Notes under the pieces: model-generated
What the model saw: the letters and a program-made list of their open reading frames with translations, nothing else
Databases searched by the model: none
Told to the model about the DNA's origin: nothing
Made by a program: the position numbers and the translations under genes
DNA from: Nanobdellota archaeon
Lineage (GTDB): Archaea; Nanobdellota; Nanobdellia; Parvarchaeales; Parvarchaeaceae
Reading direction: 5' to 3'
DNA length: 45,516 nucleotides
Assembly (NCBI GenBank): GCA_021852265.1
Contig: JAJZNV010000022.1
Coordinates: 1 to 45,516, forward strand
Shown: positions 1-8,766 of the stretch, one piece after another
How the letters are laid out: every line of letters begins with the position of its first letter
Numbering within the stretch: position 1 is the first letter of the stretch

Positions 1-1153
1 TTTCGTCTATAACCGCTTTGTACTGGTTTATCATCTCTTTCGAGGAGAATCTGGAAGCTGTTTTTATCGCGTTATTCTTTATCTTCCGTGTCTTCACTTT
101 ATCAAGGCTTAGTATCTTCAGTATTTTAGATGCTATGTCTTCCGCATTCATCTCCAGGAAAAAACCGTTTTTACCGTCATTTACTATATCCACCGAGCCA
201 CTGTTCCTACTCGTTAATATTATCGATCCGTAAGTCATAGCTTCCAAGGTGACACTGCTGAAGTTCTCTCTGACAGAAGGCTGTAGTACTATGTCTCCTC
301 TCTGCATCAATGAATATTTTTGTGAATCGCTTATGAACCCGAGTATCTTTACCTTGTTTTCCAAACCGTATTTCACAATGAGTTTCTCGTATAGTGCCTG
401 GTCCTGTCCACTGCCAGCAATAAAATACCGCAGATTATCATCCAATTTTGAGGCCAATGCAATCGCAGTTATGGCAACAGATAACTTCTTCTGCGTCTCG
501 TCAAACCTGCCAATGCTCACTATAACCCTGTGCTTATCTGTTATGCCCAGTTTTTCGATATAACCTGACTCCGGTCTTACTTTTTTAAGTTCTATAACCG
601 GGTATATCAGCCTAACGTTCTTTTTTGAATATTTTATGGACAATAACTTGTAGTCCACGGAATTCAACGCTATTATCCTGAAAACCTTATCCTTTATCAG
701 CCGGTCTGGATAGAACCAATTGAAATCATAGTAAGGGTTGTGCTTTATGAATATTGCAGCCTTGTAGTTCAGATGGAATCTGCTGTCATTTAACATTATT
801 ATGTCATCGTAATTGCTGTTTGATATGACAATATCACATGGGACTTCCGCTTTCTTTAGTGTCCGATTACTCACGAACCTGAACCTGTGAAACGCATAAC
901 GAATAAGTTTCTTAACCATGTTAAAGTTTAGGAGTTTATTAGATTTCAGGGCTTCAACCTTTGTCTCCGCGGCTTTCGGCATTTCCACGTAGGGGGAAAC
1001 GTCTCTCTTGCATTTCACTTCACCGGGATATCCAACATGAAAAACGGAATAACTTTTTTCTAAGTTGTTTACAAGCGCCTGAACGACCTTTTGCCCGCCG
1101 CCTTTCATCATTTTTAGCTGGTAATCGGTAATTGCTATGGACGGGTTTTTCAT
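1..1153 (-). CDS. GT4-family glycosyltransferase, C-terminus cut by window start
   Basis: Open minus-strand frame from ATG at 1153 to the window edge (MKNPSIAITDYQLKMMKGGGQKVVQALVNNLEK...RLIYPVIELKK...VSIGRFDETQKKLSVAI...GDIVLQPSVRENFSSVTLEAMTYGSIIL). Absent from the supplied ORF track because it has no stop in the window. Confidence 0.85.
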   Translation of the reverse strand, partial: MKNPSIAITDYQLKMMKGGGQKVVQALVNNLEKSYSVFHVGYPGEVKCKRDVSPYVEMPKAAETKVEALKSNKLLNFNMVKKLIRYAFHRFRFVSNRTLKKAEVPCDIVISNSNYDDIIMLNDSRFHLNYKAAIFIKHNPYYDFNWFYPDRLIKDKVFRIIALNSVDYKLLSIKYSKKNVRLIYPVIELKKVRPESGYIEKLGITDKHRVIVSIGRFDETQKKLSVAITAIALASKLDDNLRYFIAGSGQDQALYEKLIVKYGLENKVKILGFISDSQKYSLMQRGDIVLQPSVRENFSSVTLEAMTYGSIILTSRNSGSVDIVNDGKNGFFLEMNAEDIASKILKILSLDKVKTRKIKNNAIKTASRFSSKEMINQYKAVIDE

Positions 1154-1968
1154 AGGTTGTCCAGGATGTGATTAAACTTGCTGTCTCCCTTAACAAATTC
1201 AAAAAATGTACGTATCCATAGTTCTTTCGTACCGATATCGTATCTTTTTCCTTCGAACCGGGCGCCGAACACCTCGTCACTTTTTGCCAATATCTTCAAT
1301 GCATCAGTCAACTGGTACTCTCCGTTCTTTCCAGGTTTTATCCTGTCTATAGCATCGAATATCTCTGGCGTAAGCGCGTACAGCCCTGTTATCCCAAGAT
1401 TGGAAGGCGCGTCCTTTGGCTCCGGCTTTTCGATCAAATCGTCTACACGAAATAGTTTATTTGGCAGTTCTTTACCGCTGAGTATTCCATAATCCCTTAT
1501 CTTCTCGGTGGGGACCTCCTCTATTGCTATTGTGGTTTTATCTGTCTTTGTGAAGGAGTTCATTAGTTGTTTCGAAACGGGAGTTTTATTTTTAGACTTA
1601 TATATTGTATCGCCTAAAAGCACTAAAAAGGGCTCATCGTCCACGAAAGCTTTGGAATACCGCACAGCGTCCGCCAGACCCAGCTGCTCTTTCTGCCGTA
1701 CAAAGAATATCTCCGGGAACTTGCTTACTCCTGAGATATCCAGCTTGTCCAATTCGTGTTTGTCAAAATAATTTATTATTGATTCTTTTCCTTTCCCAAC
1801 GATTATCAGGATTTCATTCAAACCTGCGTTAACGGCTTCTTCAACTACATAATGGATTACAGGTTTATCTAGGATGGGCAGCATCTCTTTCGGCTGTGCC
1901 TTTGTCAATGGATAAAACCTCGATCCAAGCCCCGCGGCAGGGATGACGGCCTTTCTTATCTTTCCCAT
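1150..1968 (-). CDS. galU: UTP--glucose-1-phosphate uridylyltransferase
   Basis: MGKIRKAVIPAAGLGSRFYPLTKAQPKEMLPILDKPVIHYVVEEA: classic GalU N-terminus. Confidence 0.93.
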   Translation of the reverse strand: MGKIRKAVIPAAGLGSRFYPLTKAQPKEMLPILDKPVIHYVVEEAVNAGLNEILIIVGKGKESIINYFDKHELDKLDISGVSKFPEIFFVRQKEQLGLADAVRYSKAFVDDEPFLVLLGDTIYKSKNKTPVSKQLMNSFTKTDKTTIAIEEVPTEKIRDYGILSGKELPNKLFRVDDLIEKPEPKDAPSNLGITGLYALTPEIFDAIDRIKPGKNGEYQLTDALKILAKSDEVFGARFEGKRYDIGTKELWIRTFFEFVKGDSKFNHILDNL

Positions 1969-3179
1969 GATAGTCCAATGGCTCTAAAATTATTAAAGTT
2001 TGCCGGATTCAGTATCCTTTTAGCATCCAATACGAATTTGTCCATTATCTTGAGGTTACTGAATTCCCCCCATTCTGTCGCCACTATAACTGCATCAGAT
2101 TCTTTTATACAGCCCTCGAGATTCTCAAAGCGCGTTATACCGTCTATTTTGATTTTTACCCTTGGATCGTATGCATTCACCGCTGCAGATTCTTTTAACA
2201 GCCTTTCTATAAGCCGTATCGGCTGTGAGCCCCTTATATCATCGGTGTCATCTTTAAATGCCAGTCCAAGCACCGCTATCCGTTTACCCTTCAATTCTTT
2301 TCCGATTTCGGTCTTCAGGATATCCACTATCCGTTCGATCCTGTCAGAATTCACCTTTATCGCACTTTCGACTATACTAAGAGGAGACTGGAGCTCCTTT
2401 GCAAAGGATGCTATTGCAGAGGTATCCTTCGGAAAGCATGAACCTCCATAGCCTATGCCCGCCTTGAGAAAGTATGGTGCTATCCTCTTGTCATAACCCA
2501 TCCCCTTCGCTACGATCTCTACATCCGCGCCTGGTATGCTTTCACATAGATTTGCTATCTCGTTTATAAAGGATATCTTAGTGGCCAAAAACGAATTGCT
2601 GGCGTACTTGATAAGCTCTGCGTTTTCATTGGTTGTTTTGAGCAATGGTGCCCCCGTAAATGACCAAATTTTTCCAACTAAATCCGCGGCGTTGCTGTCC
2701 TTTGCGCCAATCACTACCCTGTCCGGTTTTCGTGTGTCTTCTACGGCAGTGCCTTCTCTTGTGAATTCAGGGTTTGAAACTATCGGGAGACTGATTTTTT
2801 TTGACAGTTCCCTGGCAGTTCCTGGTATTACCGTGCTCTTTATCACCAAAACTGCTTTTTTGCATTGCCGGTTTGCCTTCTCCGCGGCATCGAATATGTA
2901 GCTTAAGTCTATTCTTTCGTTTACTGTCGGGGTTTGAACTGCTAGGAAAACTATATCCGCATCGGCAAGCTTGCTGTAATCAGAAGAGAATTCAAGACGT
3001 GAATGATTTTTTTCAATTAGTTCTTTCAATCCAGGTTCATAGATAGGAGGTTCTCCGGATTTAAACCCGGCTAATCTTTTTGCGTCTATTTCTATGCCGA
3101 TTACAGAATTTCCCGCTTCCGCCAGTACACCTGCTGTTACAGAACCGATGTAACCCAGCCCTACTACACCTATTTTCAT
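1956..3179 (-). CDS. ugd: UDP-glucose 6-dehydrogenase
   Basis: MKIGVVGLGYIGSVTAGVLAEAG Rossmann motif; GIGYGGSCFPKDTSAI active-site Cys motif; GLAFKDDTDDIRGSQ. Confidence 0.94.
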   Translation of the reverse strand: MKIGVVGLGYIGSVTAGVLAEAGNSVIGIEIDAKRLAGFKSGEPPIYEPGLKELIEKNHSRLEFSSDYSKLADADIVFLAVQTPTVNERIDLSYIFDAAEKANRQCKKAVLVIKSTVIPGTARELSKKISLPIVSNPEFTREGTAVEDTRKPDRVVIGAKDSNAADLVGKIWSFTGAPLLKTTNENAELIKYASNSFLATKISFINEIANLCESIPGADVEIVAKGMGYDKRIAPYFLKAGIGYGGSCFPKDTSAIASFAKELQSPLSIVESAIKVNSDRIERIVDILKTEIGKELKGKRIAVLGLAFKDDTDDIRGSQPIRLIERLLKESAAVNAYDPRVKIKIDGITRFENLEGCIKESDAVIVATEWGEFSNLKIMDKFVLDAKRILNPANFNNFRAIGLSWER

Positions 3180-4126
3180 AGCCTATTTTTTTCCCTCAGC
3201 CACCATATGGTTTTAACTAACCCCTCCTCCAGACCTACTTCAGGCTCCCATTCAAGTATCTTTCTTGCCAGGGATATATCAGCCGCCCTCCTCTTTGGGT
3301 CTTCCTCTCTTGGAGGCAGATACGCTATTCTTGACCTGCTTTTTGTTATATTTAATATCTTTTCTGCAAGTGACATTACCGAAATCTCAGCATTCGAACC
3401 TATATTAAGCACTGCACCTTTCGCTTTTGGATCTTTTAGGAACTTCCATGTCGCTTCCAGCCAATCGGCAAAATATAGATATGATCGCGTTTGTTTCCCA
3501 TCGCCGTACACGGTGATCGGCTTATTCCTTAACGCCTGGTCGATAAAACGAGGGATTACTCTGCCGTAAAAACCATCCTCTCTTATTCTGGGACCGTAAA
3601 CATTGAACGGTCTTTCGATTCTTACATCCATCCCGTATTGTCTCTCGTACGCTTTTATCAGCGCTTCTGAGAAACGCTTGCTCTCATCATAGCAGCTCCT
3701 CGCCCCATTCGGATTAACGTATCCGAAATAAGTCTCCGGTATTGGTAGGACATCCGGATCTCCGTATACCTCTGAAGTAGATGTATAGAAGAACGTAGCA
3801 TTGCTCCTGTGGGCTATCTCCAGCATATTTCTGGTCCCAACGTCATTTGAATCTATTGTAGCGAGTGGGTTTCTCGTATAATCGTCTGGGCTGGGCCTTG
3901 CAGCGAGATGCACGACGAAATCAAACTTCTCCTTTGTATCAAATTTTTCTACGGGCTTCTTTATAAAGTGTGTATCCTTTGGCACCTGTTTTTCTTTGGA
4001 GGTAGACAAGTCGTCTACAACGGTCACCGATAAACCCTCATTTATAGCCTTGTCGCATAAATGGCTGCCCAAAAACCCATTGCCGCCGGATATTAATATC
4101 TTCTGCATAGGTGCTTCAACAAACAC
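3176..4126 (-). CDS. NAD-dependent epimerase/dehydratase, UDP-glucuronate decarboxylase (UXS)-like; start probably internal ATG at 4108
   Basis: ISGGNGFLGSHL; PNGARSCYDESKRFSEAL; RPFNVYGPR; TVYGDGKQTRSYLYFADW: UXS-like motifs. Confidence 0.85.
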   Translation of the reverse strand: MFVEAPMQKILISGGNGFLGSHLCDKAINEGLSVTVVDDLSTSKEKQVPKDTHFIKKPVEKFDTKEKFDFVVHLAARPSPDDYTRNPLATIDSNDVGTRNMLEIAHRSNATFFYTSTSEVYGDPDVLPIPETYFGYVNPNGARSCYDESKRFSEALIKAYERQYGMDVRIERPFNVYGPRIREDGFYGRVIPRFIDQALRNKPITVYGDGKQTRSYLYFADWLEATWKFLKDPKAKGAVLNIGSNAEISVMSLAEKILNITKSRSRIAYLPPREEDPKRRAADISLARKILEWEPEVGLEEGLVKTIWWLREKNRL

Positions 4127-4174
4127 TAAGCGGACCGGAGATTTATATCTTTAATATGAAGACGCATCCACACA

Positions 4175-5161
4175 CTAATCCATCCTTAATATCCCGTTTA
4201 TAATTTTTTCCCGGACTTCATATCTCCGCTGATCCAACAAATCCCTCATTGTTTCCGGATGACTGCTTGTCGGGATGAAGACTGGTTTTGTAGATGTCTC
4301 GCGCGGGCTCTTTGCAATTGAGGACCAGAACTCCTTGCTGCAGTATCTCTCAGCAAGATCATAGTAGAAGTCTTTAACTCCTGTTCTTCTTTTCGCTAAG
4401 GACGTTATATAATCCGCCATGTTACTGTACACACCAATATTTTTGTACATCTGTGCATGGCCAATGCTCTTGTCCACGAGATTGCCTGGAAAGATATAGT
4501 TGTACCTGAAGATCGGCCTGCTTAACGGGACTATCCGGTAAAAGTAGGATGCCCGCCGTATATTTCTGAAGTGATAAAGCCCGAGACCAAGATAACGAAA
4601 AGTCGATGCCGCACTTTCTGCTGCAAAATCCTTAAACGATAGTTCTTTCCTCGGGTGCAAGGTAACCGCATCCCTCATTACTATAGGGTCTGATTTGGAG
4701 GGTATCATTCGTAACCGCCACTGTGCGGAGTCTACAAGATATGGCCCCACCATTACCTGATACGGCAGTATATAACCCTTATATTGCGGATAAAGGTCCG
4801 GAAGGTCCTTTAGCTGGGAATATGTTTCCTCATGTATCACTTCATTGGCCTGTATCTCCATGAAATAAACGTTCTTTTCTTTGTTAGCATCCGCCTTAGC
4901 CAAAGAAAGCACGTGATTAAATGCTTCGCCAATAGCGGTACCGTGTTTTTTGCCCGGTGCCCAGGCCTGTTTTGTATAAAGGCGTATTTTCTTATTCTTG
5001 CTTATTCTTTTCAGCACTTCCTCTGTTCCATCAGTTGAGCCGCCATCAGATATATACAGCCTGTCACCCCACTCTAGAAAAGATTTTATTGCCTCTAAAA
5101 AAGGGTACCCCTGCGAAATGCCATTTTTTATAGCCAATACGGCATAGATTCTGCTCTTCAT
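4175..5161 (-). CDS. GT-A fold glycosyltransferase (GT2-like)
   Basis: MKSRIYAVLAIKNG...LYISDGGSTDGTEEVLKR motif. Confidence 0.6.
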   Translation of the reverse strand: MKSRIYAVLAIKNGISQGYPFLEAIKSFLEWGDRLYISDGGSTDGTEEVLKRISKNKKIRLYTKQAWAPGKKHGTAIGEAFNHVLSLAKADANKEKNVYFMEIQANEVIHEETYSQLKDLPDLYPQYKGYILPYQVMVGPYLVDSAQWRLRMIPSKSDPIVMRDAVTLHPRKELSFKDFAAESAASTFRYLGLGLYHFRNIRRASYFYRIVPLSRPIFRYNYIFPGNLVDKSIGHAQMYKNIGVYSNMADYITSLAKRRTGVKDFYYDLAERYCSKEFWSSIAKSPRETSTKPVFIPTSSHPETMRDLLDQRRYEVREKIINGILRMD

Positions 5162-5228
5162 AGCTAATCTTTTGTGTGGATAGATATATAGCTATTGTCT
5201 ATTTAAAGATTATTTGAGTAATCTCTGT

Positions 5229-6554
5229 ATGGAGCCTAATGTAGTGCTTGTTGTTTGTGATACACTAAGAAAGGATGTTTTAGGCGTTTATGGTGGAGAA
5301 GCTAACACGCCATTCTTAAACTCCTTTGCACGTGAAGCTATGGTGTATGAAAACGCAATAGCACCCTCGCCATGGACATATCCTTCCCACGTGTCACTGT
5401 TCACCGGCCAATACGTCAGTGAGCATGGAGTGCATGAGACTGAAAAGATAAAGCTTCTTGGACTAACCAAATATCACAATCAGCTAAAAACTGAAAGGCT
5501 GGCAGAATATCTATCTGGAAAAGGATATGAGACCTTTGGCATTTCAAATAATATTATGGTTTCACCTTTCACTTCTTTTGATAGGGGATTTGATTCATTT
5601 ATTAGTCTTGACCCCGCTCCTAAGACGGGAGTTGAGGAGGTATTCAAAGAAGCAAGAAAACTCGGTGCCAGTCCTGCTCAGATAGCAAAGGAACTCCTTA
5701 AAAGAGGCCGGTTTAAGGATCTACTCAGATATGCTGGTGCATGGCAGAGAATAAACAAGTTGAATAAAGCGATGGACTACCCACTTGAGAAAGGTTCCAG
5801 GCTTACTAATGATATAGTGGCAAACTGCAAGCTAGATCCTTCCTTCTTTTATTTCATAAACTTTGTGGAGATGCATGAACCATACACAGGATACAAGCCT
5901 AAAGAAACGTGGGATAATTTCACGGGGGTAAAACCGATAGCCAGGAGAAAGGCTGATTTCCTGAAGGCGCAATACGTGAAAGAGGCGGAATATCTTGACC
6001 GGGCGCTTGAAGCCCTTGTAAAGACGTTAAAAAGGCGGGGATTTTACGATGATACTATGATAATAATAACATCCGACCATGGGCAAGCATTCAACGAGCA
6101 CGGATACATGTACCACAACACCTACCTGTACGACGAAATAATAAGGATACCTCTCATAATAAAATACCCTCATGGGAAGAAATTCCCGAAAAAGGCTGGC
6201 TATCAAAGTTTAGTAAACGTATCGAGACAAATCCATGAGACAATGGAAGGTGGCAATGACTCGGCCATTACGAAAGAAGCGGTATTCTCAGAAGCGTATG
6301 GCGATGTTACCGTCCTACCGGGAGGATATAACGACAGGAAATCTTATGTTAGAAACAAATATGAAAAAGTGAGGAAAGCTGTATACAAAGACGGGTTTAA
6401 ACTTACGGTAAATGGAACCGATGGTGTAATAGAAGAGTTCTTGAAGGGAGACAAAGAGGCGGACTTAAAAGTGCACCGAAGTGCCGCCGAGCGGCTCATC
6501 GAAGAACTGGATATATTTAAAGGCTCAGAAAAATTCAAGCTGCCATCACTTTAA
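5229..6554 (+). CDS. sulfatase / alkaline-phosphatase superfamily protein
   Basis: MEPNVVLVVCDTLRKDVLGVYGG...TPFLNSFAREAMVYENAIAPSPWTYPSHVSLFTGQY; IIITSDHGQAFNEHGYMYH. ATG at 5229 preferred over the upstream alternative at 5214. Confidence 0.85.
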   Translation: MEPNVVLVVCDTLRKDVLGVYGGEANTPFLNSFAREAMVYENAIAPSPWTYPSHVSLFTGQYVSEHGVHETEKIKLLGLTKYHNQLKTERLAEYLSGKGYETFGISNNIMVSPFTSFDRGFDSFISLDPAPKTGVEEVFKEARKLGASPAQIAKELLKRGRFKDLLRYAGAWQRINKLNKAMDYPLEKGSRLTNDIVANCKLDPSFFYFINFVEMHEPYTGYKPKETWDNFTGVKPIARRKADFLKAQYVKEAEYLDRALEALVKTLKRRGFYDDTMIIITSDHGQAFNEHGYMYHNTYLYDEIIRIPLIIKYPHGKKFPKKAGYQSLVNVSRQIHETMEGGNDSAITKEAVFSEAYGDVTVLPGGYNDRKSYVRNKYEKVRKAVYKDGFKLTVNGTDGVIEEFLKGDKEADLKVHRSAAERLIEELDIFKGSEKFKLPSL

Positions 6555-6602
6555 TGACGAGAACGCAGCTGAAAAGCCTGCATTTCCTAAGTTTGACCAG
6601 AT

Positions 6603-7832
6603 TTACAATAGCTCTGTTTCCTTTATTTTTGTGTCCTTCTTATCTTTCAGGTCCCTTATCGTAACTTCTCCTTTCTCAAGGTCCTTGCTTCCAACGATTA
6701 CTGCGTACCGTATTCTTTTAGAAGCACAATATGCAAGTCCTTTGGAAAGCGGTACATTCTCGAGAAGCATATCCGTAGAAAGCCCTTTCCGCCTCAGTTT
6801 TGTCGCTATCTCGACGGCTTTTTCCGGGGCGTCTATATTCAGCACACAATATCGCTCTATAAAATCATCGGTTAACTTTGTCGTTAGTATCTCCATTACA
6901 ACGTCAAAACCTATGGAACAGCCGACTATCGGGAAGACAGAACCGAATTTTTTGCTAAGCTTGTCATACCTTCCACCGCCGGCAAACACCAATCCTTCAA
7001 AACCTTTTTCAGTCGATTCGAATTCGATTATAGTACCATCATAATAATCCTGTCCCCTCACCAGCGACTTGTCAAATAGTGTATTTTTTATCCCGTAATC
7101 TTTATTCAAGATATCGATGACGGAGCTAAGTTCCTTATACCCTTCACTTGCGAGAGCGGTTTCACTCGACATGAAATCCCTGACTTTTCCAGCCTTTTCA
7201 TTGCCTATTATTTCGCTAATCCTCTTGGTAACCTCTTCTAATCCCAACTTGTTCTTCTTGTCTATTTCTCTTAGAACCTGGATACCTTCCGATGGCAGCA
7301 CACCCAAATCCTCCATGAGGGACTGGAGTATCTTCCTATTGCTTAGTTTTATATTGAAATTGCTAAGGCCTATCTTTTTTAGCGCAGTATCCACACACGC
7401 TATCACTTCTGCGTCATACTTGAGACTCGATGATCCGAACACATCAATATCCGCCTGCACAAATTCTCTCCAACGGCCCTTCCGTACATCCTCATATCTC
7501 CATACATTTCCGATGCTGTACGCTTTCATGGGAAAAACGGTTGATCTATTTCCAGAAACGACTCTTAGTTTAGATATGGTGTGCTCAGGTCTGAGCGCCA
7601 GTTTTTCTCCCTTTTTGTCTTCAAAGGCATAGAGTTGCTCTTCTATCTCAGGACCGGATTTGTTCGTAAAAAGCGATAGATATTCAAAAGCTGGAGTCTC
7701 TATTGGTTCAAACCCGAATTCCTCATAGGTTTTCCTTATTTTTTCGATTGCATCCGCCCGTATCAGCGCCTCCTTTCCCGTAAAATCCCTCACGCCTTTC
7801 ACTCTCTCTGCCATAGATTTATCACGCTCCAC
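6603..7832 (-). CDS. hisS: histidyl-tRNA synthetase
   Basis: VKGVRDFTGKEALIRADAIEKIRKTYEEFGFEPIETPAFE; LRPEHTISKLRVV; LVRGQDYYDGTIIEF; FAGGGRYDKL. ATG at 7814 is an alternative start. Confidence 0.95.
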   Translation of the reverse strand: MERDKSMAERVKGVRDFTGKEALIRADAIEKIRKTYEEFGFEPIETPAFEYLSLFTNKSGPEIEEQLYAFEDKKGEKLALRPEHTISKLRVVSGNRSTVFPMKAYSIGNVWRYEDVRKGRWREFVQADIDVFGSSSLKYDAEVIACVDTALKKIGLSNFNIKLSNRKILQSLMEDLGVLPSEGIQVLREIDKKNKLGLEEVTKRISEIIGNEKAGKVRDFMSSETALASEGYKELSSVIDILNKDYGIKNTLFDKSLVRGQDYYDGTIIEFESTEKGFEGLVFAGGGRYDKLSKKFGSVFPIVGCSIGFDVVMEILTTKLTDDFIERYCVLNIDAPEKAVEIATKLRRKGLSTDMLLENVPLSKGLAYCASKRIRYAVIVGSKDLEKGEVTIRDLKDKKDTKIKETELL

Positions 7833-8271
7833 TGTAATTTATTAATTCCTCTTTGTCGGGTTTATCGTTTGAAAGCGAGATAAAGTCAAATAGCCGGCTT
7901 ATCTGATAGATTGTGAAATATTTCTCTTCCAATATTTTCACTATGCGGCTTAATGACTGTTCCCTGGACCAACCCTGCTTATCAACAAAGACGGTGCCAA
8001 TATATTTTAAGCACAACTCTTCCCTAGCAGGGTAACCAGATATACCCTGACTGCAGCCATAATCAGCCACAACCAGAAAGCAATTGTCGTTCTGCGCATT
8101 GTCTTTAGAGACTTCAAAGGTGGGCTTATAAGCCAATAAGACGCACCGGCCGCTAGCATTACTATCAAAATATGCTTCGGCACTATTGAATCTTGAGCCA
8201 TAACGCACCCCGATTATTGACTCTAGGGTTTCGCGGCGTATCCTTCCGTCATCAACGGCGTCATTTACCAT
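7822..8271 (-). CDS. hypothetical protein (149 aa)
   Basis: ORF overlapping hisS start and overlapping the upstream HTH ORF (ATGGTAAATGA), consistent with translational coupling. Confidence 0.6.
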   Translation of the reverse strand: MVNDAVDDGRIRRETLESIIGVRYGSRFNSAEAYFDSNASGRCVLLAYKPTFEVSKDNAQNDNCFLVVADYGCSQGISGYPAREELCLKYIGTVFVDKQGWSREQSLSRIVKILEEKYFTIYQISRLFDFISLSNDKPDKEELINYSGA

Positions 8272-8482
8272 ACAACAGCCTCACGACAACCAAACCAAAT
8301 TTTGTAAGTTCCAATATCTTGCCTCTCTCAGAGAATGAACCGAAATCTATTAGTCCCGACTCCTTAAGGGACTTCAAACGCTCCCAAGCAGCGGACTTGG
8401 AACACCGGGATTCAGCGCAGAATTCGCTTATAAATTTAGTTGCACTAAACCTTGCATTATATAGCTGCACCGCCAACAACAA
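8261..8482 (-). CDS. small winged-helix/HTH-like protein; true start uncertain
   Basis: FCAESRCSKSAAWERLKSLKESGLIDFGSFSERGKILELTKFG resembles a winged-helix domain. The frame stays open upstream to about 8608 but contains no ATG. Confidence 0.5.
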   Translation of the reverse strand: MLLAVQLYNARFSATKFISEFCAESRCSKSAAWERLKSLKESGLIDFGSFSERGKILELTKFGLVVVRLLYGK

Positions 8483-8570
8483 TAGTTTTTGTGGATCGGA
8501 AAGTTGCGCTTTTGAAAACCTAAGAACACCACAGATAAGATCAGATTTTTTGGTGCCGCAAAGGCTGCGT

Positions 8571-8590
8571 GGGATAAGGCTGCTTATCCC
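8571..8590. repeat. 8-bp perfect inverted repeat with 4-nt loop
   Basis: GGGATAAG-GCTG-CTTATCCC. Confidence 0.6.
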
Positions 8591-8766
8591 TGATAAAATT
8601 AAAATCGGCTAAGCGAAGCGCAGCTAACCCGCTCTCCGATATATCTCTATTGCAAATCTCAACGTAATTTTTTGAAACCATGGTTATTATTGAAGCCTGA
8701 CGCTATATAAGTCTTTTGTATGGTAAAACCCGTACTTATTTTTAGATGGGTGAACTGTGTAAAAGT

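Noticed and set aside
1978-2901. Plus-strand ORFs of 157 and 121 aa
   Set aside because: Antisense shadows of ugd, which has clear motifs on the minus strand.
6481-7044. 187-aa plus-strand ORF
   Set aside because: Mostly antisense to hisS, with Ser/Phe-rich composition typical of reverse-strand shadow ORFs.
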